In this document: positions 52,361 to 61,472 of the stretch, piece by piece | How positions within the stretch are numbered: the first letter of the stretch is position 1 | How the letters are laid out: the number at the start of each line of letters is the position of its first letter | Origin: Ensifer adhaerens | Lineage (GTDB): Bacteria > Pseudomonadota > Alphaproteobacteria > Rhizobiales > Rhizobiaceae | DNA: 64,000 nt | Assembly (NCBI RefSeq): GCF_000697965.2 | Contig: NZ_CP015880.1 | Span: 3,172,001 to 3,236,000 of the forward strand | Direction: 5' to 3' | Notes under the pieces: model-generated | Database searches by the model: none | Told to the model about the DNA's origin: nothing | Seen by the model: only the letters and a program-made list of their open reading frames with translations | Program-made: the position numbers and the translations under genes

Positions 52361-52708
52361 TCAGTTCTTGCCGGCACCGGGGTCGACATGCTGGAGTTCC
52401 TGCAGATAGGCGTCGAGACGGTCGAACTTCTGCTCCCAGAAGCGACGATAGCCGTCGAGCCAGCTGTTGACGTCCTTCAGCGGGGCGGCTTCAAGCTTGC
52501 ATGGTCGCCACTGCGCTTCGCGGCCACGGCTGATCAGCCCGGCGCGCTCGAGAACCTTGAGATGCTTGGAGACTGCCGGCAGGCTCATTTCGAAGGGCTC
52601 CGCCAGCTCGCCGACCGAGGCCTCTCCAAGTGCGAGGCGGGCGAGAATGGCCCTTCGCGTTGGATCGGCCAGAGCTGAGAGCGTCGTCGACAAGCGATCT
52701 TCCGGCAT
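52361..52708 (-). CDS. ArsR-family regulator (AHSA1-associated type)
   Basis: 115 residues. Winged helix STTLSALADPTRRAILARLA, then MSLPAVSKHLKVLERAGLISRGREAQWRPCKL. This is the subgroup lacking the CVC metal motif and usually found beside an SRPBCC/AHSA1 gene; here no AHSA1 gene is adjacent and a VOC gene is downstream instead. Its upstream region carries repeated AACC-N4-RGTT motifs, probably for self-control. The ribosome binding site is weak. Confidence 0.88.
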   Translation of the reverse strand: MPEDRLSTTLSALADPTRRAILARLALGEASVGELAEPFEMSLPAVSKHLKVLERAGLISRGREAQWRPCKLEAAPLKDVNSWLDGYRRFWEQKFDRLDAYLQELQHVDPGAGKN

Positions 52709-52717
52709 TTTCTAAAA

Positions 52718-52745
52718 AACCTTTCAGTTAAATAACCTTTCGGTT
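52718..52745. promoter_or_regulatory. Tandem ArsR operator candidates
   Basis: AACCTTTCAGTT (52718-52729) and AACCTTTCGGTT (52734-52745) are tandem copies, each a short palindrome of AACC/GGTT arms around a four-base centre. They lie 10-37 bases upstream of the ArsR start in AT-rich sequence. The rest of the 52709-52965 gap holds the divergent gltX promoter and no gene. Confidence 0.5.
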
Positions 52746-52965
52746 CATTAACGCCCGCAGGCGGCAGTGTCAACAAAAACCGGCGTGATCGGGTTTCCGT
52801 TGACATGATCGGCGTTCTATGGTCTCACGCGAGCCTATTGGAATAGCCTGCCGATACCGTTGTTGCGGCACCCTTGCGGGCCTTTCCTTCCCATAAAATG
52901 CGCGCCCCCGGCGGCCGGTTTCTTCTCCGGCAAGGGGCGAAAAGCACGTCAGACGGGCAAAGACC

Positions 52966-54423
52966 ATGGCAAATTCAGCAGTCCGGGTACGCATCGCACC
53001 CTCCCCCACCGGCGAGCCGCATGTCGGCACCGCCTACATCGCTCTGTTCAACTACCTCTTCGCAAAGAAGCACGGCGGCGAGTTCATCCTGCGCATCGAA
53101 GACACCGATGCCACCCGCTCGACGCCCGAGTTCGAACAGAAGGTGCTGGACGCGCTGAAATGGTGCGGGCTCGAATGGTCGGAAGGTCCTGATGTCGGTG
53201 GTCCCTATGGTCCCTACCGCCAGAGCGACCGCAAGGACATGTACCGCCCCTACGTCGAGAAGATCGTCGAGAATGGTCACGGCTTCCGCTGCTTCTGCAC
53301 GCCCGAGCGGCTCGAGCAGATGCGCGAGAGCCAGCGCGCCGCCGGCAAGCCGTCGAAGTATGACGGCCTGTGTCTCCACCTGTCCGCCGAAGAAGTGACC
53401 TCGCGCGTTGCCGCCGGCGAGCCGCATGTCGTGCGCATGAAGATCCCGACCGAGGGCTCGTGCAAGTTTACCGACGGCGTCTATGGCGACGTGGAAATTC
53501 CGTGGGATGCCGTCGACATGCAGGTCCTCTTGAAGGCCGACGGCATGCCGACCTACCACATGGCCAACGTCGTCGACGACCACCTGATGAAGATCACCCA
53601 CGTCGCCCGCGGCGAGGAGTGGCTGGCCTCCGTGCCAAAGCACATCCTGATCTACCGCTATCTCGGCCTCGAGCCGCCGGTCTTCATGCACCTGTCGCTA
53701 ATGCGCAATGCCGACAAGTCGAAGCTGTCGAAGCGCAAGAACCCGACGTCGATCTCGTACTACACGGCGCTTGGCTATCTGCCGGAAGCGCTGATGAACT
53801 TCCTCGGCCTGTTCTTCATCCAGATCGCCGAAGGCGAGGAGTTGCTGACGATCGAGGAACTGGCTGCAAAGTTCGACTCGGAGAACCTCTCCAAGGCCGG
53901 CGCGATCTTCGACATCCAGAAGCTCGACTGGCTGAACGCCCGCTGGATCCGCGAGAAGCTTTCGGAAGAAGAATTCGCCGCCCGCGTCCTTGCCTGGGCC
54001 ATGGAAAACGACCGCCTGAAACAGGGCCTGAAGCTCAGCCAGTCGCGCATTTCGAAGCTCGGCGAACTGCCTGATCTCGCAAGCTTCCTTTTGAAGTCCG
54101 ACCTCGGCCTCAAGCCCGAAGCCTTCGCCGGCGTCAAGTCGACGCCCGAAGAACTGCTCGAGATCCTCAACACCGTTCAGCCGGACCTTGAAAAGATCCT
54201 CGAATGGAACAAGGAATCGATCGAAGCCGAACTGCGCGCGGTCGCCGAGCGCATGGGCAAGAAGCTGAAGGTGATCCTGGCGCCGCTCTTCGTGTCTGTA
54301 TCCGGCTCGCAGCGCTCGCTGCCGCTGTTCGACAGCATGGAAATCCTCGGCCGCGCCGTGGTCCGCCAGCGTCTCAAGGTCGCGTCCCAGGTGGTCGCCT
54401 CCATGGTCGGCAGCGGAAAGTAA
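52966..54423 (+). CDS. gltX: Glutamyl-tRNA synthetase
   Basis: 485 residues, normal for bacterial GluRS. Class I synthetase with the HIGH-type motif in APSPTGEPHVGTAY near the N-terminus and the KMSKS-type motif KLSKRKNP in mid-protein, the latter in the degenerate form common in GluRS. RIEDTDATRSTPEFEQKVLDAL is also typical. It charges tRNA-Glu (and may be one of two GltX copies, as known in rhizobia; the other would lie elsewhere). lysS follows after ten bases, forming a synthetase operon. Confidence 0.95.
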   Translation: MANSAVRVRIAPSPTGEPHVGTAYIALFNYLFAKKHGGEFILRIEDTDATRSTPEFEQKVLDALKWCGLEWSEGPDVGGPYGPYRQSDRKDMYRPYVEKIVENGHGFRCFCTPERLEQMRESQRAAGKPSKYDGLCLHLSAEEVTSRVAAGEPHVVRMKIPTEGSCKFTDGVYGDVEIPWDAVDMQVLLKADGMPTYHMANVVDDHLMKITHVARGEEWLASVPKHILIYRYLGLEPPVFMHLSLMRNADKSKLSKRKNPTSISYYTALGYLPEALMNFLGLFFIQIAEGEELLTIEELAAKFDSENLSKAGAIFDIQKLDWLNARWIREKLSEEEFAARVLAWAMENDRLKQGLKLSQSRISKLGELPDLASFLLKSDLGLKPEAFAGVKSTPEELLEILNTVQPDLEKILEWNKESIEAELRAVAERMGKKLKVILAPLFVSVSGSQRSLPLFDSMEILGRAVVRQRLKVASQVVASMVGSGK

Positions 54424-54433
54424 GGAGAGCACG

Positions 54434-55930
54434 ATGAACGACAAGACCGAGACCACTGGCCTCTCCTCCGACGCCACGGAAGTGCGTGCACAGAAGCTGA
54501 AGCTTTTGCGTGAGCAGATCGGCGACGTCTATCCGGCGCATTTCCACCGGACGATGAGCAATGCCGAGCTGACCGCAAAGTACGAGAGCCTGGAGCCGGA
54601 CACCGAGACCCAGGATGTCGTGACCGTTGCCGGCCGCGTCTATTCCTCGCGCAACTCCGGCATGTTCATGGACATCCATGACGCCTCCGGCAAGATCCAG
54701 ATCTTCAGCCATAAGGACACCACGCCGGAAGACGCCCGCGCGCTGCTGCCGATGATCGACATCGGCGACATCATCGGCGTGACCGGCGTCGTTCGCCGCA
54801 CCAAGCGTGGTGAGTTGACGATCAACGCCCAGGCAATCACCATGCTGACGAAGTCGCTGCTGCCGATGCCCGAAAAGTGGCACGGCCTGTCGGACATCGA
54901 GATCCGCTACCGCAAGCGCCACCTCGACATCATGACCAACGAGGAATCGAAGCTGCGCTTCCAGCAGCGCAGCAAGATCGTCTCGGGCATCCGCCGCTTC
55001 ATGGAAAACGACGGCTTCATGGAAGTCGAGACGCCGATGCTGCACTCGGTCTACGGCGGCGCCACCGCCGAGCCGTTCAAGACGCATCACAACACGCTGA
55101 AGCTCGACATGTTCCTGCGCATCGCGCCGGAACTGTACCTGAAGCGCACGCTGGTTTCGGGCCTCACCGACAAGGTCTTCGAGATCAACCGCAACTTCCG
55201 CAACGAAGGCGTCTCCACCCGGCACAATCCGGAATTCACCATGATGGAGTGCTACTGGGCCTATGCCGACTACGAGGACATCATGGACCTCGTCGAGCGG
55301 CTGTTCGGTGAGCTTGCCATGGCGATCCACGGCTCGACCGAGTTTGCCTATGGCGACAAGGAAATCTCCTTCAAGGGTCCGTTCCGCCGCGTGCCGATGC
55401 CCGACGCTGTCAAGGAAGCGACCGGCATCGACTTCCTGGCGATGAAGACCGACGAAGAAGCCCGCGCTGCCGCCAAGGCTGCCGGCTTTGAGGTCGAGAA
55501 GGACTGGACCTGGGGCGAGTGCCTCGCCTTCATCTTCGAAGAGAAGGTCGAAGGCACGCTGATCCAGCCGGCCCACGTCACGCATTTCCCGAAGGACATC
55601 TCGCCCTTTGCCAAGGAAGTGCCGGGCGAACCGCGCCTCGTCGAGCGTTTCGAGACCTATTGCAACGCCTGGGAACTGGGCAACGCCTTCTCCGAACTTA
55701 ACGATCCGGAAGAGCAGCGCGCACGCATGGTCGAGCAGCTGGAACAGGCCCACGCCCGCGGCGAAAAGGCCAAGCAGCTCGACGACGAGTTCCTTGACGC
55801 GATCGACCAGGGCATGCCGCCGGCCGGTGGCCTCGGCATCGGCGTCGACCGCCTGATCATGCTGCTCACCAACGCACCGTCGATCCGCGACGTCATCCTC
55901 TTCCCGGCCCGCCGGCAGAAGGCTGACTGA
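54434..55930 (+). CDS. lysS: Lysyl-tRNA synthetase, class II
   Basis: 498 residues. An N-terminal OB-fold anticodon domain (VVTVAGRVYSSRNSGMFMDI) and a class II catalytic core: motif 2 NFRNEGVSTRHNPEFTMMEC and motif 3 GGLGIGVDRLIMLLTNAPSI. It attaches lysine to tRNA-Lys. It starts ten bases after gltX with AAGGAGAG as ribosome binding site, so the two are one operon, ended by a clear terminator. The gene ends ILFPARRQK, typical for class II LysRS of alphaproteobacteria. Confidence 0.95.
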   Translation: MNDKTETTGLSSDATEVRAQKLKLLREQIGDVYPAHFHRTMSNAELTAKYESLEPDTETQDVVTVAGRVYSSRNSGMFMDIHDASGKIQIFSHKDTTPEDARALLPMIDIGDIIGVTGVVRRTKRGELTINAQAITMLTKSLLPMPEKWHGLSDIEIRYRKRHLDIMTNEESKLRFQQRSKIVSGIRRFMENDGFMEVETPMLHSVYGGATAEPFKTHHNTLKLDMFLRIAPELYLKRTLVSGLTDKVFEINRNFRNEGVSTRHNPEFTMMECYWAYADYEDIMDLVERLFGELAMAIHGSTEFAYGDKEISFKGPFRRVPMPDAVKEATGIDFLAMKTDEEARAAAKAAGFEVEKDWTWGECLAFIFEEKVEGTLIQPAHVTHFPKDISPFAKEVPGEPRLVERFETYCNAWELGNAFSELNDPEEQRARMVEQLEQAHARGEKAKQLDDEFLDAIDQGMPPAGGLGIGVDRLIMLLTNAPSIRDVILFPARRQKAD

Positions 55931-55956
55931 TCAAGGTCGCAAAACCCACGAACACG

Positions 55957-55987
55957 AAGGCCCGCCGCTCACGCGCCGGGCCTTTTT
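55957..55987 (+). terminator. Terminator of the gltX-lysS operon
   Basis: AAGGCCCG (55957-55964) pairs with CGGGCCTT (55977-55984), followed by TTTCAATTC. It lies 26 bases after the lysS stop. Confidence 0.85.
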
Positions 55988-56027
55988 CAATTCTCAGAAA
56001 GAACGGATTACCGAACGTAACCCGGGC

Positions 56028-56708
56028 CTAGTGGCCCGCAGGCGCCTCGGCGGTCTCGGCCGGCTTGGCCTCCTGCTCACCGGCGCCGCCCTCGGCGCTC
56101 ACGCCATCGGCCGGTGCGGCCGATGGGTCGATGCATGGCGAATGGTCGTCCATGGCCGCCATCATCGTGCGGATGTCGTCCATCGAAAGGTCGACGGTCT
56201 TGCCATGGAAGACGCCGACAGAATTTGCCGTGCCGTCATTGTAGAACGCCCGAAACGTCTCGCTCATGCCCGGAACGCTCTGCGGACCGGGGGCGAAGAG
56301 CACCTCCGCACCGATCGCCGCACCGCGCACGTCAGCCCGGTTTTCGGGACCGGCGGAATCGAGCACGACGACCTGATAGAGATCTGCCCGCTCGGCCTTC
56401 GCGAGGGCGCCCACGACGCGCAACGCCGTGCGCATGCGCGCCTGGCCGTCGGCGCGGTCGGTCTTGACGTGCATGCGGATCCAGCGCTGGCCGTTGTGGC
56501 CGAGCTTCAACGTGCGAATGGTCGTGCACTCGAGGCCCGAAACCTTCGGCTTGGAAAGTTCCGCCATGAGCGCATCGCGGCTGACATAGACGGCAGCACC
56601 GCCCGAAGCGGCGGAAACACCGAAAGCCGCCGTGAGAATGACGAGCAGTCTCTTTGATGGCCTGATCTTGCCGAGGATAGCCTTCACGAGCGTGGACTCC
56701 GCCATCAT
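56028..56708 (-). CDS. Membrane-anchored protein of unknown function
   Basis: 226 residues from the ATG at 56708 (MMAESTLVKAILGKIRPSKR); the open frame extends upstream without a good start. One hydrophobic segment at about residues 24-44 could anchor it or be an uncleaved signal, then SGLECTTIRTLKLGHNGQRWIRMHVKT, a folded domain with no family I recognise, and a disordered Ala/Glu/Pro-rich tail. Cysteines and a GAEVLFAPGPQSVPGMSETFR segment are visible but not diagnostic. It converges on lysS. Confidence 0.6.
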   Translation of the reverse strand: MMAESTLVKAILGKIRPSKRLLVILTAAFGVSAASGGAAVYVSRDALMAELSKPKVSGLECTTIRTLKLGHNGQRWIRMHVKTDRADGQARMRTALRVVGALAKAERADLYQVVVLDSAGPENRADVRGAAIGAEVLFAPGPQSVPGMSETFRAFYNDGTANSVGVFHGKTVDLSMDDIRTMMAAMDDHSPCIDPSAAPADGVSAEGGAGEQEAKPAETAEAPAGH

Positions 56709-56832
56709 ATCCAGAAATTGCAGAAAGCCCGGAACGGGCAGCACAACATTAGGCGCGCGACCTTTCGGAAAGTTTAAATTGCGGTAGCGATCTTCCGGCA
56801 ACCCGCAAGACACCGGCGGGTGGCAGATCAAC

Positions 56833-56870
56833 AGACAGGAGGCCGGTGATTGTGCGCCGGCCTCCTGTCT
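56833..56870. terminator. Perfect 14-bp hairpin between two unknown exported-protein genes
   Basis: AGACAGGAGGCCGG (56833-56846) pairs perfectly with CCGGCCTCCTGTCT (56857-56870) around a ten-base loop, 17 bases after the stop of the leftward gene at 56887. The T-content past the stem is low, so it may be a Rho-assisted terminator or mRNA-stabilising element. Confidence 0.55.
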
Positions 56871-56886
56871 GAAGCATGCACGCCGA

Positions 56887-57210
56887 TCAGTCGACGGCGA
56901 TATCGATCCGGTCGCGGCACTCGCGGTAAGGCGAAAGATGCACCTTGCCCGAGGCATCGATCCACCGGCGGTTTTCGACGCAATAGGCGCCCGACTTCGT
57001 CAGGATGACCTTGGGGCGCCGCCGGCTGTAGCTGTCGTTGGCATGGGTGAAGGAACCGATGCCGGCATACCAGTCGCTGCTGTCGGAAGAACCGTGTCCG
57101 CCACCACCGCCGCCGCGGCCCTTGCCACCGGCACTTTGGGCAAAGGAGGGGGCGGCAAACGACGTTGCCGCGGTGACGACGATCATGGAAACAAGGACCA
57201 GCCGATGCAT
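56887..57210 (-). CDS. Small secreted glycine-rich protein, unknown function
   Basis: 107 residues from the ATG at 57210, with GGGAGG upstream. A signal peptide, MHRLVLVSMIVVTAATSFAA and on to SFAQS, precedes a Gly-rich run (GKGRGGGGGG), a Tyr/Ser/Arg-rich region and a C-terminal part with two cysteines (AYCVENRRWI, ECRDRIDIAVD) that may form a disulfide. No family recognised. It is divergent from the nucleoside hydrolase gene; a short dyad GGATGAG/CTCATCC at 57232-57250 lies just upstream of its ribosome binding site. Confidence 0.7.
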   Translation of the reverse strand: MHRLVLVSMIVVTAATSFAAPSFAQSAGGKGRGGGGGGHGSSDSSDWYAGIGSFTHANDSYSRRRPKVILTKSGAYCVENRRWIDASGKVHLSPYRECRDRIDIAVD

Positions 57211-57414
57211 GACATTACCTCCCGGTTGACTGGATGAGCCGTTCTCATCCACACGCAGAGCTTGCCATGCTCGCCCGGTTGGTGATGTTCCCATGGAAAC
57301 CATGGCCAGAGGCGCGGCCGCTCCCCGAGTCAACCCGGATGGCGATTGACATTCGCAGCCATCTTGCCTCCATTGCGAGCCGTCAAACACAAGAACAAGA
57401 AAAGAAGAACGAGA

Positions 57415-58368
57415 ATGCATAAAGTCATCTTTGATACGGATCCGGGCATCGACGATGCAATGGCGCTGCTTTTCCTGCACCGTCACCCGGCCATCGACCT
57501 GATCGGCATCACCACCGTATTCGGCAACGCCTCGGTCGAAACCACTACCCGCAACGCGCTGTTCCTGAAGCAGCGTTGGGGCATCGATGCGCCCGTCGCC
57601 AAGGGTCTCGACAAGACTTTCAATCCCGACCGCCCGCATGTCGGCTGGCCGACCTTCATCCACGGTGACGATGGCCTCGGCAACATCGACGTGCCCGAGA
57701 CGGTCGACCTGCCGGTCGATCCGCGCCCGGCGCACCGCTTCATCATCGACACCGTTCGCGCCCATCCCGGCGAAGTGACGCTGATCGCCGTTGGCCGGAT
57801 GACCAACCTGGCGCTGGCACTGCGCGAGGATCCCGATTTCGCAGCGCTCGTGCGCGAAGTCGTCATCATGGGTGGCGCCTTCGACGTCAACGGCAACATC
57901 ACGCCGGCTGCCGAGGCCAACATCCACGGCGACCCGGAAGCTGCCGACGTCGTGATGACGGCGCCCTGGCCGGTCACCGTCGTTGGCCTCGACGTCACCA
58001 CCCAGACCGTGATGACCAAGGCGATGATCGCCGATATCGCCGAACGCGGCGGCGACGCCGGCAAGCTGCTTGCCGATATCTCAAAATTCTACGTCACCTT
58101 CTACGAGCAGCACGTGCCCGACGGCATGGTCGTGCATGACAGCTGCGCCTGCGCCTATGTCGTGGCGCCCGACCTCTTCACCGTCAGGAGCGGATCGATC
58201 CGTGTCGTCTGCGGCGGCATTGCCGACGGCCAGACGATCCAGAGCCCCGACAACCGTTTGTTCCCGCCAAGCCCCTGGGACGATCTGCCGAGCCAGAAGG
58301 CCTGCATCGACATCGATGCCGCCCGCACGCTGAAGCTCATTATCGACACGCTGGTTCTGCCCGGCTGA
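57415..58368 (+). CDS. Inosine-uridine preferring nucleoside hydrolase family protein
   Basis: 317 residues from the ATG at 57415; an in-frame extension upstream lacks the family N-terminus. The hallmark FDTDPGIDDAMAL calcium site is at the start, with EVVIMGGAFDVNGNITPAAEANIHGDPEAA and VVHDSCACAYV further on. These enzymes split the N-glycosidic bond of ribonucleosides to ribose and base for salvage. No transporter or regulator is adjacent, so it seems monocistronic. Confidence 0.92.
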   Translation: MHKVIFDTDPGIDDAMALLFLHRHPAIDLIGITTVFGNASVETTTRNALFLKQRWGIDAPVAKGLDKTFNPDRPHVGWPTFIHGDDGLGNIDVPETVDLPVDPRPAHRFIIDTVRAHPGEVTLIAVGRMTNLALALREDPDFAALVREVVIMGGAFDVNGNITPAAEANIHGDPEAADVVMTAPWPVTVVGLDVTTQTVMTKAMIADIAERGGDAGKLLADISKFYVTFYEQHVPDGMVVHDSCACAYVVAPDLFTVRSGSIRVVCGGIADGQTIQSPDNRLFPPSPWDDLPSQKACIDIDAARTLKLIIDTLVLPG

Positions 58369-58378
58369 ACCTGATCGA

Positions 58379-58398
58379 GGCGCAGCGAATGTTGCGCC
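58379..58398 (+). terminator. Weak terminator after the nucleoside hydrolase
   Basis: GGCGCA (58379-58384) pairs with TGCGCC (58393-58398), then TTGAAAAAC. The stem is only six base pairs, so confidence is low. Confidence 0.4.
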
Positions 58399-58456
58399 TT
58401 GAAAAACTTGAACAAGACGGCTGGCGAATGCGCATTCGCCGGCTATCTTTCAGTCC

Positions 58457-59467
58457 ATGAAACCGGACGCCCTGCTCTACCCCGCCCCCAAAGGCCTCTA
58501 TTGCCCGATCGGTGACTTCTACATCGACCCGGTTCAACCGGTCGAAAGGGCGCTGATCACACACGGCCATTCCGACCATGCCCGCGCGGGGCACGGCCAC
58601 GTGCTCGCCACCCGCGAGACCCTCGACATCATGCGCATCCGCTACGGCGACGACTTCTGCGGCACGAGCCAGGCGATCAGCCTCGGTGAACCCCTTGTCG
58701 TCAATGGCGTCGACGTGGGCTTCCATCCGGCCGGTCATGTACTCGGCTCGGCGCAGATCTCCGTTCGTGCAAACGGCGTGCGCATCGTCGCGTCTGGCGA
58801 CTACAAGCGACGGCGGGATCCGACCTGCGCTGGCTTCGAGCCGGTCGCCTGCGATGTCTTTATCACCGAAGCCACCTTCGGCCTGCCGGTCTTCCACCAC
58901 CCGGACGATCGCGCGGAAACCCGCAAATTGCTGACGTCGCTCGCCCAGTTTCCCGAGCGCACGCACGTGGTCGGTGCCTATGCGCTCGGCAAGGCGCAGC
59001 GGGTGATCGCACTCCTGCGCGAAGAGGAGTATCACCAGCCGATCTTCATCCATGGCGCCCTGCAACGGCTGTGCGACTACTATCAGAGCCAGGGCATCGA
59101 CCTCGGCGCCCTACGTCCGGCAACGCTTGCCGCCGACGAAAAGCAGGATTTCAAGGGCACGATCGTGATCGGCCCGCCCGCCGCCTTCGCCGATCGCTGG
59201 TCGCGGCGCTTCTCCGACCCGATTGCCAGTTTCGCTTCCGGCTGGATGTTGATCCGGCAACGAGCGAAACAGCGGGGCGTCGAGCTGCCATTGATCATCT
59301 CCGACCATTGTGACTGGGCCGAACTGACGGCAACGATCACCGAGATCGCGCCGGCCGAGGTCTGGGTCACGCACGGACGCGAAGAAGCGCTGGTGCGCTG
59401 GTGCGAGCTCAAGGGCATCGCCGCCCGCCCGCTTCACCTCGTCGGCTACGACGACGAGGGAGAGTGA
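58457..59467 (+). CDS. Ligase-associated DNA damage exonuclease (metallo-beta-lactamase fold)
   Basis: 336 residues. Metal site HGHSDH at 36-41, then FHPAGHVLGSAQI, ASGDYKRRRDPTC, TEATFGLP and the C-terminal ISDHCDWAEL. This is the beta-lactamase/beta-CASP-type exonuclease found next to the ATP-dependent ligase in proteobacterial DNA repair loci. The ligase gene follows after four bases. The DEXH helicase and phosphoesterase that often complete this locus do not follow in the window. Confidence 0.9.
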   Translation: MKPDALLYPAPKGLYCPIGDFYIDPVQPVERALITHGHSDHARAGHGHVLATRETLDIMRIRYGDDFCGTSQAISLGEPLVVNGVDVGFHPAGHVLGSAQISVRANGVRIVASGDYKRRRDPTCAGFEPVACDVFITEATFGLPVFHHPDDRAETRKLLTSLAQFPERTHVVGAYALGKAQRVIALLREEEYHQPIFIHGALQRLCDYYQSQGIDLGALRPATLAADEKQDFKGTIVIGPPAAFADRWSRRFSDPIASFASGWMLIRQRAKQRGVELPLIISDHCDWAELTATITEIAPAEVWVTHGREEALVRWCELKGIAARPLHLVGYDDEGE

Positions 59468-59471
59468 CGAG

Positions 59472-61091
59472 ATGCGCGCCTTCGCCGAACTGCTCGACCG
59501 CCTCGTCCTCAGCCCGCAGCGCAATGCCAAGATCCGCCTGCTTGTCGATTACTTCCGGACCGCGCCGGACCCGGATCGCGGCTATGCGCTCGCGGCGATC
59601 GCCGGCACGCTGTCGCTCAACACCGTCAAGCCGGCGATGATCCGCGACCTCTTGCTCGAACGCATGGACGCGGTGCTTTTCCAGTATTCCTACGACTATG
59701 TCGGTGACCTCGCCGAAACGGTGTCGCTCGTCTGGGAGCCGCCTGCCGGCACCGTAGAGGCGGACATACCGCTTGGCGAGGCCATCGAGCGTCTGCAAAG
59801 GACCGGACGGGCCGATGTGCGCGGCGTCGTTCGCGACATGCTCGACCGATTGGATACGTCGGCGCGCTTCGCCTTCCTCAAACTTGTGACGGGCGGCCTT
59901 CGCATCGGCGTATCGGCGAAGCTCGCCAAGCAGGCGCTCGCCGACATGGGCGGCAAGGACGTCGCCGAGATCGAGACCCTCTGGCACGGCCTGTCGCCGC
60001 CCTATCTGCCGCTCTTCCGCTGGCTTTCGGGCGAGGCGGAAAAGCCCGAGCTTTCGACGCCGGCCGTCTTCCATTCGGTCATGCTCGCCAATCCTGTCGG
60101 CGACGGCGATCTCGACGGGCTCGACCCCAAGGACTTCGCTGCCGAATGGAAGTGGGACGGGATCCGCGTGCAGCTTGCCAATATCGGCGGCGTGCGCCGG
60201 CTCTATTCCCGCAGTGGCGACGAGATTTCCGGCGCCTTTCCCGACGTCCTGGAGGCCGTCGACTTCACCGGGGTGATCGATGGCGAACTGCTCGTGGGCG
60301 GCACCGCGCGCAGCAACCGCGCAACCCGAACTTTCGCCGACCTGCAGCAACGGCTGAACCGCAAGACGGTCAACCCTAAGCTCATCGAGACCTATCCGGC
60401 CTTCGTCCGCGCCTATGACATTCTCTTCTCAGGCGAAGAGGACGTTCGCCCACTGGGTTTCGTCGAACGACGCGCGCGGCTCGCCGACATCGTCGAGCGC
60501 GCCTCGCCGCAGCATTTCGACCTGTCGCCGCTGGTGCCCTTCTCGTCCTGGCAAGAACTCGACAGCCTGCGCGCCGACCCGCCCGATCCGGTGATCGAGG
60601 GCATCATGCTGAAACGGCTGGATTCGCCCTATACGCCGGGCCGCGTCAAAGGCCCGTGGTTCAAGTGGAAGCGCGCGCCCTTCAACATCGACGCGGTGCT
60701 GATGTATGCCCAGCGCGGCCACGGCAAGCGCTCGAGCTACTACTCCGATTACACCTTCGGCGTCTGGACCGACATCGACGGAAAGGAAACGCTGGTACCG
60801 GTCGGCAAGGCCTATTTCGGCTTCACCGATGCCGAACTGGAAATTCTCGACCGTTTCGTCCGGGACAATACGACCGAGCGCTTCGGGCCGGTGCGCGCCG
60901 TCAGGGCCGAGCCCGAGTTCGGTTTCGTCGTCGAGGTCGCCTTCGAGGGTATCAACCGCTCGAGCCGCCACAAGTCGGGCGTCGCCATGCGCTTCCCGCG
61001 CATCGCGCGCCTGAGACAGGACAAGCTGCCGCGTGACGCCGACCGGCTGGAGACGCTGCAGGCGATGATCGAAGCGCGGGAGAATACCTAG
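59472..61091 (+). CDS. ATP-dependent DNA ligase (cisplatin damage response type)
   Basis: 539 residues. An N-terminal helical DNA-binding domain (residues ~1-200), then the nucleotidyltransferase core with the adenylated Lys227 in EWKWDGIRVQ, IDGELLVGG, EGIMLKRLDSPYTPGRVKGPWFKWKR motif region and a C-terminal OB fold. This architecture is the bacterial ligase family tied to cisplatin-type damage tolerance, distinct from the replicative NAD ligase. Coupled to the exonuclease upstream (GGGAGAG in its 3' end). Confidence 0.93.
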   Translation: MRAFAELLDRLVLSPQRNAKIRLLVDYFRTAPDPDRGYALAAIAGTLSLNTVKPAMIRDLLLERMDAVLFQYSYDYVGDLAETVSLVWEPPAGTVEADIPLGEAIERLQRTGRADVRGVVRDMLDRLDTSARFAFLKLVTGGLRIGVSAKLAKQALADMGGKDVAEIETLWHGLSPPYLPLFRWLSGEAEKPELSTPAVFHSVMLANPVGDGDLDGLDPKDFAAEWKWDGIRVQLANIGGVRRLYSRSGDEISGAFPDVLEAVDFTGVIDGELLVGGTARSNRATRTFADLQQRLNRKTVNPKLIETYPAFVRAYDILFSGEEDVRPLGFVERRARLADIVERASPQHFDLSPLVPFSSWQELDSLRADPPDPVIEGIMLKRLDSPYTPGRVKGPWFKWKRAPFNIDAVLMYAQRGHGKRSSYYSDYTFGVWTDIDGKETLVPVGKAYFGFTDAELEILDRFVRDNTTERFGPVRAVRAEPEFGFVVEVAFEGINRSSRHKSGVAMRFPRIARLRQDKLPRDADRLETLQAMIEARENT

Positions 61092-61154
61092 CTTCGCGGA
61101 ACATCCGGCGCTGCCTCGCGTTGGCCAGGGCAACCAACCGAAAGGCGATGTGCC

Positions 61155-61340
61155 ATGCCAGCCAAGTCGAAAGCCCAACAGCGTGCAGCCGGCGCTGCCC
61201 TTGCCGCCAAGCGCGGCGACGTCAAGAAATCCAGCCTCAAGGGCGCCTCGCGCGAAATGGAGAAATCCATGAGCGAAGGTGAACTCGAAGACCTTGCAGA
61301 AACCAAGCACAAGAAGCTGCCCGAGCACAAAGGTGACTGA
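61155..61340 (+). CDS. Small DUF3008-family protein
   Basis: 61 residues: it starts MPAKSKAQQRAAGAALAAKR and continues KSSLKGASREMEKSMSEGELEDLAETKHKKLPEHKGD. Highly charged, no membrane part, short enough to be overlooked. DUF3008 proteins are widespread in rhizobia with no known role; the basic-then-acidic layout resembles small stress-associated proteins. It follows the DNA ligase gene by 63 bases and may be co-transcribed. Confidence 0.8.
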   Translation: MPAKSKAQQRAAGAALAAKRGDVKKSSLKGASREMEKSMSEGELEDLAETKHKKLPEHKGD

Positions 61341-61472
61341 GACGCGAAGGAATAAAAGCGGGACCTAAAACAAGGTTTATTAAGACCCTTTTGGGATTAT
61401 CCGGCTCAAGACATAGCCATTCGCGTGCCGCCGGGGTGTTTCGTGCCTGCCAGACATGCTTTCAACCTCGGG

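Noticed and set aside
54374-55753. 459-codon minus-strand open frame
   Set aside because: Antisense shadow of lysS.
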